Counted from the first letter of the stretch, positions 1-8,653 are shown. The stretch is 18,199 bases of DNA from Saprospiraceae bacterium (GCA_020852155.1 JADZBJ010000233.1:1-18199), one strand, 5' to 3'. Made by a program: numbers and translations. Notes: generated by a model from the letters alone, not told the origin.

Positions 1-3
1 CAC

Positions 4-2412
4 TCACTTACTGAGGGCAAAAGCCAGTACGTCTTCCATTTTATCTACGTAATGGAACTTCAAACCTTTGATAAATTCTGGTTCGATTTCCTCCACGTGT
101 TTTTGATTTTCACGGCATAACAGCACTTCTTTCAGTCCTGCGCGGCGAGCGGCCAGAATTTTCTCTTTAATACCGCCCACGGGCAACACTTTGCCACGCA
201 GGGTGATTTCGCCGGTCATGGCCAGAAATGGACGAAGCGGCTTTCCGGTAAAGGCCGAAGTCAGGGCCGACAGCATGGTGACGCCTGCCGAAGGGCCATC
301 TTTGGGAATGGCGCCTTCAGGAATGTGTACGTGAATATCCTGCTTGTCGAACATTTCAGGGTTGATGCCTAATTGTTCGCTGTGCGCTTTGATGTATGAA
401 AAAGCCGTGCTGGCGCTTTCCTTCATCACGTCGCCGAGGTTGCCCGTCAACTGCAGTTTACCACTTCCTTTATTCAAACTAACTTCGATGAAAAGAATTT
501 CACCGCCGACGGCCGTCCAGGCCAGGCCAATGGCCACGCCGGGCGTTTGTTGTTCCTGATATACTTCCGGGTCGAATTTGGTTGGCCCCAGAATGGCTTT
601 CAGGTGTTCGGGTTTGATGGTGATGTCGTATGCTTCATCCATCGCTACGCGTTTAGCCACATAGCGCATGACCGAACCTAACTCGCGCGACAGGCTGCGA
701 ACGCCGCTTTCGGCTGTGTAATCCCGGATGATGCGCATGAGCGCCTTGTCCGAAATTTTAACCAGGCCGGGTTTGAGTCCGTGTTCCTTGCGTTGTTCAG
801 GAATCAGGTGGCGCTTGGCGATTTCCACTTTTTCTTCGAGTGAATAACCTGACAGTTCGATGATTTCCATACGGTCGAGCAGGGCCGGTTGTATGGTTGA
901 CAGCGAATTGGCCGTAGCGATAAACAGGACTTTTGACAGGTCGTACTCGATTTCGAGGTAATTGTCGTGGAATGTTCTGTTTTGTTCCGGGTCAAGCACT
1001 TCGAGCAGGGCTGACGACGGGTCGCCGCGGAAATCCTTGCCTACTTTATCAATTTCATCGAGGATGAAAACCGGGTTTCCGGATTTTGATTTTTTCAGCG
1101 ACTGGATAATACGGCCGGGCATCGCTCCGATATAGGTTTTGCGGTGGCCGCGGATTTCGGCTTCGTCGTGCAGGCCGCCGAGGCTCATGCGGATATATTT
1201 GCGGCGGAGCGCTTTGGCAATGCTGGCGCCAAGGGAGGTTTTACCCACGCCCGGAGGGCCGACCAGGCAAAGGATAGGCGCTTTCATGTCGCCTTTCAGT
1301 TTTAGCACAGCCAGGTGTTCCAGAATGCGCTCTTTGACCTTGGTCAGTCCGTAGTGGTCTTTTTCAAGCACCTGACTGAATTTTTTCAGGTCAAAATTAT
1401 CTTTCGTGAAATCTTCCCACGGCAGTTCGAGCAGCACTTCGAGGTAATTCATACCGATGGCGTACTCGGCCATTTGCGGGTTGATACGCTGAAGTTTGCC
1501 GATTTCGCGAGCGAAAGTGTCTTTAGCGGCTTTGGGCCACTTCTTTTTATCGGCTCGCTTTTTCAATTCGGCGATTTCCTCTTCCTGCGGATTACCGCCC
1601 AGTTCTTCCTGAATGGTTTTGAGTTGCTGGTTCAGGAAGTAATCGCGTTGTTGCTTGTCAATGTCCACCCGAACCTTGTTCTCGATCTGATCTTTCAGTT
1701 CGAGCAACTGTAGTTCGGAATCCATGTGTTGCAGGATAAGGCCCGCTTTTTCTTTCAATTTGTCAATCTCCAGCAGTTCCTGTTTGAGGTTGACGGCGAT
1801 GCCCAGGTTGGAAGCGATGAAATTCAGCAGGAAATTATCGTTGTTGATGTTGCGCAACATGACGATAGCCTCCGATGGAATCTGCGGCGACAGTTCAATG
1901 ATCTGACGCGCCGAATCCCGGATGCTGCTCACCAGCGCTTTGAATTCCATCTTGTTTTTGGAGGGTTCGTATTCCAGGGTCGTGATTTCGCCGGACAAGT
2001 ACGGGTCTTCACTGACCATATTTCTGAGCCTGAATCGCTTGCGGCCTTGCAAAATAGCGGTCGTAGAGCCATCGGGCATTTTCAATAATTTGAGAATGCG
2101 GGCGATGGTGCCGATTTCGTACAGATCACGATGCGTCGGCGTTTCGATTTTCAGGTCTTTTTGCGATAAAACACCGATGAAACGGTCCGTATCGTAGGCT
2201 TTTTGCACTGCGCGAATACTTTTATCGCGGCCTACGGTAATGGGCGTTACGATGCCCGGGAAAAGTACGGTATTCTTCAGCGGGAGTATGGGCAAGATGT
2301 CAGGGAAAACCTCTCCCTGTTTATCGTCTTCTTCTTCCAGGGAAAAAATCGGAACGAAATCCGGCTCGTCGTCGGACATCTGTGAAGTCAACCAGTTGTC
2401 AAATGAATTCAT
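4..2412 (-). CDS. lon: ATP-dependent endopeptidase La (Lon protease)
   Basis: Cytoplasmic AAA+ serine protease that unfolds and degrades damaged or regulatory proteins. With the ATG at 2412 it is 802 aa, normal for bacterial LonA. Order: N-terminal substrate-binding LAN domain (about 35-240), coiled linker (240-330), AAA+ module with Walker A GPPGVGKT (385-392) and Walker B VFILDEIDK, then the Lon protease domain. The catalytic Ser lies in PKDGPSAG (about 708) and the catalytic Lys in GGIKEK (second Lys, about 751), the Ser/Lys spacing of E. coli Lon. The frame stays open up to a TTG at 2442, but the residues this adds are not part of the usual N-terminus, so ATG 2412 is preferred; ATG 2379 is also possible. 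It is the last gene of the minus-strand block, 218 bp after the histidine kinase, so it probably has its own promoter. TACATTTTG (complement of 2453-2461) resembles the Bacteroidota -7 box, but I see no well-spaced -33 box. Confidence 0.97.
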   Translation of the reverse strand: MNSFDNWLTSQMSDDEPDFVPIFSLEEEDDKQGEVFPDILPILPLKNTVLFPGIVTPITVGRDKSIRAVQKAYDTDRFIGVLSQKDLKIETPTHRDLYEIGTIARILKLLKMPDGSTTAILQGRKRFRLRNMVSEDPYLSGEITTLEYEPSKNKMEFKALVSSIRDSARQIIELSPQIPSEAIVMLRNINNDNFLLNFIASNLGIAVNLKQELLEIDKLKEKAGLILQHMDSELQLLELKDQIENKVRVDIDKQQRDYFLNQQLKTIQEELGGNPQEEEIAELKKRADKKKWPKAAKDTFAREIGKLQRINPQMAEYAIGMNYLEVLLELPWEDFTKDNFDLKKFSQVLEKDHYGLTKVKERILEHLAVLKLKGDMKAPILCLVGPPGVGKTSLGASIAKALRRKYIRMSLGGLHDEAEIRGHRKTYIGAMPGRIIQSLKKSKSGNPVFILDEIDKVGKDFRGDPSSALLEVLDPEQNRTFHDNYLEIEYDLSKVLFIATANSLSTIQPALLDRMEIIELSGYSLEEKVEIAKRHLIPEQRKEHGLKPGLVKISDKALMRIIRDYTAESGVRSLSRELGSVMRYVAKRVAMDEAYDITIKPEHLKAILGPTKFDPEVYQEQQTPGVAIGLAWTAVGGEILFIEVSLNKGSGKLQLTGNLGDVMKESASTAFSYIKAHSEQLGINPEMFDKQDIHVHIPEGAIPKDGPSAGVTMLSALTSAFTGKPLRPFLAMTGEITLRGKVLPVGGIKEKILAARRAGLKEVLLCRENQKHVEEIEPEFIKGLKFHYVDKMEDVLAFALSK

Positions 2413-2630
2413 ATATATCGGCTTAATTGCACTGGATTGCAATGCAATCGCTCAAAATGTAAAAGTTGTTGCAAAGGAAATGCCTTTTCTGTCAGTTTGA
2501 CATAAAAGGAAAGAAAACAATGTGAAAGCACTTCAGGCAAATAACGCGCCATAGAAACCAGACCTGTTGTTTGGCAGCACAACACGACAAAAAGGCAGAG
2601 TCAGGTTTTTCGCAAGCATGTTACGGCGCA

Positions 2631-3908
2631 TCAGGTCGTAGCCAGGGGCATCCTGATATAGATGGTTGTTCCCTTGTTCAGTTCGCTTTCAAGGCTCAAT
2701 CTCCAGCGATGGGCGTCGCACATGGATTTGACATAAAACAAACCCAGACCAAACCCTTTCACGTTGTGAACGCTGCCTGTCGGCACCCGGAAGAACTTGT
2801 CAAAAACGCGTTTTTGATGTTCTTTTGAAATGCCAATACCATTGTCCTGGACAGACAACAACAAGTATTTGCCTTCATTTTTGACAGCAACGGTGATCTC
2901 CGGCTTCACTTTGGAATATTTCACTGCATTGTCCACGAGGTTGTGCAGGATATTGGTCAGGTGCAACCTGTCAGCCTGTACCACGGCATTTGTAGCCCCA
3001 AGGTTGAGGTTCAATACGCCCTCCTTGTCATGCACCTTGAGTTCAATGGAGGGTGAAATACTTTCAATGAGTTCCTGCAAATCAACCGGCTCCTTGTTCA
3101 ATTCAATGTTATCGCGTTCAATTTTTGCCAGTTGCAATACTTTTTCAACCTGCGTATTCAGGCGCATGACTTGCTCTTTGATGATACCCGCATAGCGAAA
3201 AAGTCGCGCGTCAGCCTGAATTTTCTCGTCTTTCAAAAACACCTGCGTGGAAATATTAATCGTCGAAATCGGCGTTTTGAATTCATGCGTCATGTTGTTG
3301 ATAAAATCCCGTTGCAACTCGCTCAACTGCTTTTGCCGAAGGATGATGAACATGGAATAAATAAAGAAGGCTATGGTAATCAGAAACAATCCTGAAAACA
3401 CCACCACCATCCACATATTGGTCAGGATATTGGCCTTTTTACCCGGAAACTGAACGCCGAAATAGTAGATAAACTCAGTGTCATAGTGCTTCTGTAGTGG
3501 CTCGGCCAGGGCTATTTTGTTGGGGTCGTTGCCCCTGACGAGTTTCCCTTTGACCATTTGATCGCTCGAACAGTCAAAAATGCCATATTCGTAATCTTCT
3601 TTCAGGTTTTGTGCCTGAAACGCCTTGTCCAATGCATATTCCAGGTCGTCAGATTCAAATACATTATCCACGTTGACTACCCAGTAATTGGACGACAACT
3701 GGCGCACAAAACTTTTGTTCGGCAAGTTAAAAACGCTGACTTTAGCCAGTTCGTTGGCAGCATCCAGCATGGATTGGTTGACCTTGCGGTTAAACTCTCG
3801 CTCTTGCAGGTCCCAGGTGCGCAACACCCAATAGGTCTGCACCGCCAGCAAGCTCAGGATGCTGACAGCACCCAGAACGATTACCCTGCGAATGATTGAA
3901 TTAGTCAT
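2631..3908 (-). CDS. Membrane sensor histidine kinase (HisKA/HATPase_c), no partner regulator in window
   Basis: Two-component sensor kinase in the inner membrane, 425 aa. Seen in order: TM helix 1 (about 7-28), a periplasmic sensor region of about 135 aa with no recognised domain, TM helix 2 (about 165-190), and a HisKA dimerisation domain with H-box FINNMTHEFKTPI (phosphoacceptor His about 208). The ATP-binding domain follows, with N-box HNLVDNAVKYS (322-332), G1 QDNGIGI (354-360), F-box FDKFF and G2 GFGLGLFYVK. There is no HAMP domain between TM2 and the H-box. The layout resembles Bacteroidota RprX-type kinases, which are usually encoded next to an OmpR-type regulator. Here the neighbours are lon and a GH57 gene, so it is an orphan in this window. 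ATG 3908 follows an A-rich stretch, as is usual in this phylum. A large inverted repeat (3928-4069) separates it from the upstream GH57 gene and could affect read-through. The signal sensed is unknown. Confidence 0.93.
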   Translation of the reverse strand: MTNSIIRRVIVLGAVSILSLLAVQTYWVLRTWDLQEREFNRKVNQSMLDAANELAKVSVFNLPNKSFVRQLSSNYWVVNVDNVFESDDLEYALDKAFQAQNLKEDYEYGIFDCSSDQMVKGKLVRGNDPNKIALAEPLQKHYDTEFIYYFGVQFPGKKANILTNMWMVVVFSGLFLITIAFFIYSMFIILRQKQLSELQRDFINNMTHEFKTPISTINISTQVFLKDEKIQADARLFRYAGIIKEQVMRLNTQVEKVLQLAKIERDNIELNKEPVDLQELIESISPSIELKVHDKEGVLNLNLGATNAVVQADRLHLTNILHNLVDNAVKYSKVKPEITVAVKNEGKYLLLSVQDNGIGISKEHQKRVFDKFFRVPTGSVHNVKGFGLGLFYVKSMCDAHRWRLSLESELNKGTTIYIRMPLATT

Positions 3909-3927
3909 TTTTTATTGATTCGATTTT

Positions 3928-4069
3928 TTCGATTGATTCGATTAAATCCGATTGCACGCGTAGAGTAGATGGAACGCGGATGACGCGGATTCTATTGACA
4001 CAACTGTTTGGCTAAACATGAGCTTAATCGAATCAATCGAATCAATCGGATTTAATCGAATCAATCGAA
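3928..4069. repeat. Inverted repeat with 27-bp perfect arms built from about 9-bp units
   Basis: Arm 3928-3954 is the exact reverse complement of arm 4043-4069, with an 88-nt spacer between them. The arms and their flanks are made of near-tandem units of the type ATCGAATCA (right side, from about 4025) and TGATTCGAT (left side, from about 3914). The spacer holds a second 9-nt periodicity, CGCGGATGA then CGCGGAT (3975-3990). The element fills the gap between the GH57 stop (4075) and the kinase start (3908). An RNA copy could fold into a 27-bp stem. No U-run follows the stem on the minus strand, so a simple intrinsic terminator is not indicated. Confidence 0.9.
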
Positions 4070-4074
4070 CCAAT

Positions 4075-6504
4075 CTATTTCAGTCTCACTTTCAGGCGCT
4101 CCGACAGTTGTTCAAAAGCGGCTTGCCAATCGGCATTAATGAATACCCAAAGTCCTTTTCGATAGCCTTTGGTGAGCAGATAAAACTGGTTTTGGCTACG
4201 CCAAACGCGCGGTTTCAGGCCCATATTGTCCACTATTCCCAGCACTTCCACCAGCCACCGCACCCGCGGTATGGATGAGGCGTCAATATTGATTTTTTCC
4301 AGTTCGTGATATACACGCTCTTCAACAGCATGCAAGACGGCTGGTTCATCGCTCAGTTTCACGCCCCAGCGTTGCAGGTCGTCGGCAATACGGCGTAAAG
4401 TGCGCACATCGCCGGCGTCAAAAGATTCAAAGAAATCCAGTAAATCGACATTTAAAACGAAAGAAGCAATGTTCCGCCAGGTGTCCGGCAGGGGCATTTT
4501 TGCTTCTTCCAGCGCGCTCATGAGCTGATAATTTTCATTAAATACCGTTCGGAACGAAGAGGCGGCCGCGCCAAGGCTGTTTTCAGTAATATCCGAGATA
4601 ATCTTGCGCTTTTCATCAGCAAAAATCGAACTCAAACTGAATTTTTCAGGCCCGAAATACTGCTGCAAATGGCCGATGACTTCGCCGATGTGAGCATCCT
4701 TGATCGCCTTGCTGCTTTTGACAAACATTTCCTCATACGTCGAACGAGTCATCGTCGAGGAAATATTGCCGATGATATGCTGCTGCCCCATGTACAAGAC
4801 CGCAAAGCAGAATGTTTTTTCAGCATGACTCAGCACCGATCGGATGCGCAGTCGGCCGGCTGCAAACTGGGGCGTTCCGGCTTCAATACGCTCAAAAAAT
4901 TCAACAATCGCCGTGTAATTGAACAGGTTCAGGCTGCCCGGATCCTCCTCAAACAACGAAGCGACGGCAAAGTGCATGGCTACGCGCTCAAGCGTGACGC
5001 GGGTAGGCACGACATTGGCCAGAAAACTCTCTGCACCGTTCGGGAATACATTGCTGGGCGCTTCCGACAGTCGGCGCGTGAATTCGGGACGAAGGTCAAC
5101 ACCTGCCACGTCATAGGTATAGTCCATGGCGCGCAGGGCGTACTGTAAAATCTGATTGGTTTCGAGACCTGAAATTTCATCAAAAAACCAGCCGCAACTG
5201 GTGTACATCAGCACCGCAAAGCGCTGAATTTCAAGCAGTCGCAGGACAGATACGGTTTCCAGCGGACTTAATTCTCGGCCAGTATGTTTTTTCAGGAAAG
5301 CGGCGACGGATTCCTCCGAACGATCCAGCATGACTTCGATATAATCATTTCGAGCCATCCAGGGGTCGCGCAGGAATCGCTCCGACTCGCGCTCAAACAT
5401 CGGGGCCAGCTGATCGCGCAGCCAGTCAAGGGCATCGCGCAGGGGTTTTCGCCACCGCTGATGCCATCCGGCTGTGCCGGCATTACAGCCACAGTTGCTG
5501 CGCCAGCGCTCTACGCCATGCACACAACTCCACGAAGAATTTTCATGAATTTGCACTTCCCATGTCGGCGGATACAATTCGAGGTACTGTCCGTAATTGG
5601 TCAGTGTGGCCAGGTTTTGATCTTCGATTTGGTTGAGTGCGTCAGCCAGCGCCATTTCGCCATAGCGATGGTGGTGGCCGTAACTCTCGCCATCGGTGGC
5701 GATATGCGCCATTTCAGGTTCATTATTGTCCGAAAACAGGCTTGTCATACGCCGTGCAAAGCCTTTTCCGCTATTGAGCAAGCCGTTGAAGGCTACCTCC
5801 TGCGCCACACCGCCATGATAGAAAAACAAGGCAATGCGCTGGCCGCTCGGCAATAAACACCAATATGGGCGACGCGTATCTACGGTTTCGCTGTTGACGG
5901 GTATCCACTCAGCCTGCCCGTCTTTGGTCGCGGCATTCAGCCGACGCACGGCTTTTGCCTGACGCGGCGCCAACACCGTAAATTTGATGCCTTGTGCCGC
6001 CAATACTTCGAGGGTTTCGGTATTGGCTGCTGTTTCAGCGAGCCACATCCCTTCGGGCATTCTGCCAAAACGATGTTCAAAATCGCGGATACCCCAGGCG
6101 ACCTGCGTGACCTTGTCGCGGTAGTTGCACAATGGCAGAATCAGGTGGCTGTGCACCTGCGCCATGGCCGAACCGTGACCGCCAAAACGCTCCTGACTGC
6201 GCTTGTCGGCAGCCTGAAGCAGCATGTAGGCATCAGGATCATTTTCTTCCAGCCAGCTCAGTAGCGTGGGGCCGAAATTCCAGGAAATGCGGTTGTAATT
6301 ATTGCGGATTTTGACAATCCAGCCTTTCTCGTCCAGAATACGCGCTGCCGCGTTGGGGGCGTAACATTCAAAGTTGATACGCTCGTTCCAGTCGTGGTAG
6401 GGTCTGGCGGAGGCTTGTTGTTCGATGGTTTCCAGCCAGGCGTTTTCACGGGGTGGCTGGTAAAAATGACCGTGTATGCAGACGTATTTATTCGCGCGAC
6501 TCAT
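4075..6504 (-). CDS. Glycoside hydrolase family 57 protein with DUF3536 domain
   Basis: Probable cytoplasmic alpha-glucan-active enzyme (amylase or 4-alpha-glucanotransferase type); no signal peptide. From ATG 6504 it is 809 aa. The GH57 barrel fills roughly residues 1-330: motif 1 HGHFYQPPRE near the N-terminus, the likely nucleophile Glu in GMWLAE (about 157), and the likely acid/base Asp in ATDGESYGHHH (about 271). The remainder matches the long DUF3536-type extension. The open frame continues to GTG 6528, which would give a 4-bp GTGA overlap with the bshA stop, and ATG 6522 is also possible. I chose 6504 because homologues as I know them begin just before the HGHFYQPP motif. Its close spacing after bshA indicates co-transcription. 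In Bacteroides-type genomes such proteins sit in glycogen gene clusters, so a storage-glucan role is an inference; the substrate cannot be read from sequence. Confidence 0.9.
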   Translation of the reverse strand: MSRANKYVCIHGHFYQPPRENAWLETIEQQASARPYHDWNERINFECYAPNAAARILDEKGWIVKIRNNYNRISWNFGPTLLSWLEENDPDAYMLLQAADKRSQERFGGHGSAMAQVHSHLILPLCNYRDKVTQVAWGIRDFEHRFGRMPEGMWLAETAANTETLEVLAAQGIKFTVLAPRQAKAVRRLNAATKDGQAEWIPVNSETVDTRRPYWCLLPSGQRIALFFYHGGVAQEVAFNGLLNSGKGFARRMTSLFSDNNEPEMAHIATDGESYGHHHRYGEMALADALNQIEDQNLATLTNYGQYLELYPPTWEVQIHENSSWSCVHGVERWRSNCGCNAGTAGWHQRWRKPLRDALDWLRDQLAPMFERESERFLRDPWMARNDYIEVMLDRSEESVAAFLKKHTGRELSPLETVSVLRLLEIQRFAVLMYTSCGWFFDEISGLETNQILQYALRAMDYTYDVAGVDLRPEFTRRLSEAPSNVFPNGAESFLANVVPTRVTLERVAMHFAVASLFEEDPGSLNLFNYTAIVEFFERIEAGTPQFAAGRLRIRSVLSHAEKTFCFAVLYMGQQHIIGNISSTMTRSTYEEMFVKSSKAIKDAHIGEVIGHLQQYFGPEKFSLSSIFADEKRKIISDITENSLGAAASSFRTVFNENYQLMSALEEAKMPLPDTWRNIASFVLNVDLLDFFESFDAGDVRTLRRIADDLQRWGVKLSDEPAVLHAVEERVYHELEKINIDASSIPRVRWLVEVLGIVDNMGLKPRVWRSQNQFYLLTKGYRKGLWVFINADWQAAFEQLSERLKVRLK

Positions 6505-6524
6505 GGCGGCGAAGGTAAGCATGC

Positions 6525-7667
6525 TCACTCGATTTTCACTACGCTGCGCTCCAGCACTTCTTCATAATAATTTTCATAATGCGGCAGGATGTTTTCAATG
6601 TCAAAGCGTTTGGCCTGGGCCAGGGCATTGGCACGAAAACGCGCCAGCACTTCGTCGTCAGACAGTAGTTGGATGGCATAATGCGCCATTTCTTCCACAT
6701 TGCCGGGGTCGCTGACAAAACCCGTTTCGCCATGAATATTCACTTCGGGAAGGCCGCCGCCGTTGGATGAAACGACGGGCACTTCGCAGGCCATGGCTTC
6801 GAGCGCTGCCAGGCCGAAACTTTCGCTTTCGGAAGGCATCAGAAACAGGTCGCAAATAGCCAGCAGTTCTTCTATGGCATCTTGTTTACCCAAAAACCGA
6901 ACGTCGTTGCATAGGTCCAGTTCGCGGCAAAGTTGCTCGGCGTGCTGGCGTTCGGGGCCGTCGCCGATCATGAGCAGTTTGGACGGGATTTTTGCCTGTA
7001 CTTTATTAAAAATCAGGATGACGTCTTCCACCCTTTTTACTTTCCTGAAATTGGACGTATGCGCCAGAATTCGTTCGCCGTCAGGAGCGATAATTTTTTT
7101 AAAATGTTCTTTGTTGACTTTCTTAAATCGTTGAAAATCAATGAAATTATGTAAGACTTTTATATCTCTTTGAATATCGAACTGGCGCAGTGTTTCTTGT
7201 TTGAGGCTTTCAGAAACCGAGGTAACGCCATCGCTTTTATTGATGCTGAATTCGACCACCGGCGCAAAGGCCCTGTTGTTGCCAACCAGCGTGATGTCTG
7301 TACCGTGAAGCGTAGTAATAACCGGCAAATAACGACCATGTGCCAGCAATATCTTTTTAGCCATATAGGCTACGGCCGCGTGCGGAATGGCATAATGCAC
7401 ATGCAGCAAATCGAGGTTTTGGTATTGCACCACATCCACAATTTTGGAAGCCAGCGCAGTGTCGTAAGGCGGATATTCGAACAGCGGATAATCCTCATTG
7501 TCCACCTCGTGGTAAAAAACATTGGCCTGGAAATGCGCCAGACGCACCGGGCGGCGATAGGTGATGAAATGCACCTCATGGCCGCGACGGGCCAAGCCTA
7601 AACCCAATTCAGTGGCGATAACGCCCGACCCGCCGTAGGTCGGATAACATACAATTCCGATTTTCAT
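6525..7667 (-). CDS. bshA: N-acetyl-alpha-D-glucosaminyl L-malate synthase (bacillithiol biosynthesis)
   Basis: GT4 (GT-B fold) glycosyltransferase that transfers GlcNAc from UDP-GlcNAc to L-malate, the first step of bacillithiol synthesis in the cytoplasm. Length 380 aa is typical. Diagnostic features: N-terminus MKIGIVCYPTYGGSGV with the Gly-rich acceptor loop, HVHYAIPHA (89-97), TTLHGTD (118-124), and the C-terminal E-x7-E region SESFGLAALE (281-290) followed by the nucleotide-binding loop SNGGGLPEV. These separate BshA from generic GT4 glycogen synthases. ATG 7667 lies about 30 nt from a perfect Bacteroidota -7 box (7699-7706), so this is probably the first gene of a transcript that continues into the GH57 gene. 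bshB and bshC are not in the window; in this phylum the bsh genes are often scattered. Confidence 0.94.
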   Translation of the reverse strand: MKIGIVCYPTYGGSGVIATELGLGLARRGHEVHFITYRRPVRLAHFQANVFYHEVDNEDYPLFEYPPYDTALASKIVDVVQYQNLDLLHVHYAIPHAAVAYMAKKILLAHGRYLPVITTLHGTDITLVGNNRAFAPVVEFSINKSDGVTSVSESLKQETLRQFDIQRDIKVLHNFIDFQRFKKVNKEHFKKIIAPDGERILAHTSNFRKVKRVEDVILIFNKVQAKIPSKLLMIGDGPERQHAEQLCRELDLCNDVRFLGKQDAIEELLAICDLFLMPSESESFGLAALEAMACEVPVVSSNGGGLPEVNIHGETGFVSDPGNVEEMAHYAIQLLSDDEVLARFRANALAQAKRFDIENILPHYENYYEEVLERSVVKIE

Positions 7668-7698
7668 GTTGTCAAATCCTGCTGTTGATCAGCGCCGT

Positions 7699-7706
7699 CA
7701 AATGTA
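7699..7706 (-). promoter_or_regulatory. Putative bshA promoter, Bacteroidota -7 element
   Basis: The minus strand reads TACATTTG here, a perfect TAnnTTTG box of the Bacteroidota primary sigma factor. The predicted transcription start is about 25 nt upstream of the bshA ATG (7667). No TTG lies at the ideal -33 spacing: the candidates are 14 and 24 nt away, outside or at the edge of the usual range. The call therefore rests on the -7 box and its position. Confidence 0.5.
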
Positions 7707-7757
7707 GCTTCGAATCAGCACAATGTTGGACAAATTTTTGAGGAAAAAGTTGCGGGC

Positions 7758-7794
7758 ACAAAAAAACCGGCGCCATTGCTGACGCCGGTTACAT
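7758..7794 (-). terminator. Intrinsic terminator of the lipoprotein gene (copy 1 of an identical pair)
   Basis: On the minus strand, AACCGGCGTC pairs with GGCGCCGGTT around the loop AGCAAT (10 bp, one G-U), followed by seven T's. It lies 28 nt past the lipoprotein stop codon. All 37 bases, loop included, are identical to 8667-8703. Confidence 0.88.
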
Positions 7795-7821
7795 GCCTTA
7801 TTTCCCCAAAAAAGAGGTACA

Positions 7822-8403
7822 CTAGAATTTAACATCAAATCTGCCCTTTCTGATTTTTACGGTATCCGTACAGCCTGGTGTGTAGAGATCAAATTCAAAA
7901 GTGCCTGAAAGAATGCGATTAGTCCTATCCATTTTACTGATTTTAATCCAGTTTGAAGCAGACAGAGAATCATGATAGTAAAAGTCGGGATTGTCCTTGC
8001 ATAATTTAGCAATGGAAGCCGTCCCGTGATTTTCATAAGATGCCCGATTTTTGTATGTTTTCATATTAGTATCAACCCCAAATTCTAAATCAAGGTCTTC
8101 ACTTTGCCATGAGTCATCTTCCGAACATTTGTCATAAGTCCGAATACTGAAACTATAGAGAAGTGGCAATCCAGTCTGTACGGACAAAGGGTAATTCCCG
8201 CCTTTGATATCCCAATCTGCCCAATCCTGACATTTGATATAAGCTCTGTCGTTGATCAAACAGCCGAATGTGTTAGAGCCGGATTCGGTAACCGGAGGAA
8301 GTTTTTCTTCTTCAGTTAATGTCTCCTTGTTATCACACGAAGAAGAAAACAGGATAATTCCCCAAAAGAAAAGAAGAAACGTTTGTGAAAGGACATTTTT
8401 CAT
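7822..8403 (-). CDS. Predicted outer-membrane or periplasmic lipoprotein of unknown function
   Basis: 193 aa. The N-terminus has a hydrophobic signal ending in the lipobox LFSSSC, with the lipidated Cys at about 23, followed by an acidic linker (EEEKLPPVTESGS). This predicts signal peptidase II processing and surface or periplasmic anchoring. The mature part starts NTFGCLINDRAY, an N-terminal style I associate with many uncharacterised Bacteroidota lipoproteins; no catalytic motif is visible. ATG 8403 is the only good start and is preceded by AT-rich DNA with a possible promoter. The gene is visibly more AT-rich than its neighbours and is bracketed by duplicate terminators and a foldback element, which suggests an accessory, possibly acquired gene. 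It is monocistronic with its own terminator. Confidence 0.85.
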   Translation of the reverse strand: MKNVLSQTFLLFFWGIILFSSSCDNKETLTEEEKLPPVTESGSNTFGCLINDRAYIKCQDWADWDIKGGNYPLSVQTGLPLLYSFSIRTYDKCSEDDSWQSEDLDLEFGVDTNMKTYKNRASYENHGTASIAKLCKDNPDFYYHDSLSASNWIKISKMDRTNRILSGTFEFDLYTPGCTDTVKIRKGRFDVKF

Positions 8404-8449
8404 GATTGATAATGATTTTGAATTTTAACAATGGCGACATTTTAAAAGC

Positions 8450-8480
8450 CAATATTATCGTAGCGTTCCTATATGTGCAA
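8450..8480 (-). promoter_or_regulatory. Possible promoter of the lipoprotein gene
   Basis: On the minus strand, TTG (complement of 8478-8480), a 20-nt spacer and TAATATTG (complement of 8450-8457) match the Bacteroidota TTG/TAnnTTTG pattern with one mismatch. It would give a leader of about 40 nt before ATG 8403. The foldback element ends only 14 bp upstream of the TTG. Confidence 0.35.
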
Positions 8481-8494
8481 GCTAACTTTTGTTA

Positions 8495-8653
8495 GAGCGT
8501 GTTCGGGAATTGGGTTTGTGCCGAACGAGGAAAAATTTGATTTTGATCAAGGCAAAATTTGCAGTCTTAGTCGGGTTCTAAGATGAAAATTTTAACGCCG
8601 AGCAGAATTAAATTTTTCGAGAGCAGGTCAAAATCCAATTCCCGAACACGCTC
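8495..8653. mobile_element. MITE-like foldback element, 159 bp, 19-bp terminal inverted repeats, TTA duplication
   Basis: The ends are a perfect 19-bp inverted repeat (GAGCGTGTTCGGGAATTGG at 8495-8513 and its complement at 8635-8653), flanked on both sides by TTA (8492-8494 and 8654-8656). The whole element is an imperfect palindrome centred on 8574: CTTAG (8566-8570) faces CTAAG (8578-8582), and many bases between core and tips also pair, including a shared AAAAATTT block. It contains no ORF. This is the form of a non-autonomous miniature element mobilised by a transposase elsewhere. A 3-bp TNA target is reminiscent of some IS5-family groups, but the family assignment is a guess. It sits between the T9SS-protein terminator and the lipoprotein promoter. 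It could instead be a structured RNA. Confidence 0.65.

Noticed and set aside
2413..2442. Longer Lon start at TTG 2442
   Set aside because: TTG is a rare start, and the extra 10 residues (MQSSAIKPIY) are not expected in this family. ATG 2412 gives a normal N-terminus.
2443..2630. Small gene or response regulator fragment between the kinase and lon
   Set aside because: No frame gives a plausible protein, and no hairpin with a T-run or tRNA-like fold was seen. It is probably only leader and promoter DNA of lon.
5284..5856. 190-codon open frame on the plus strand
   Set aside because: Antisense to the GH57 gene, with no start context and no family resemblance.
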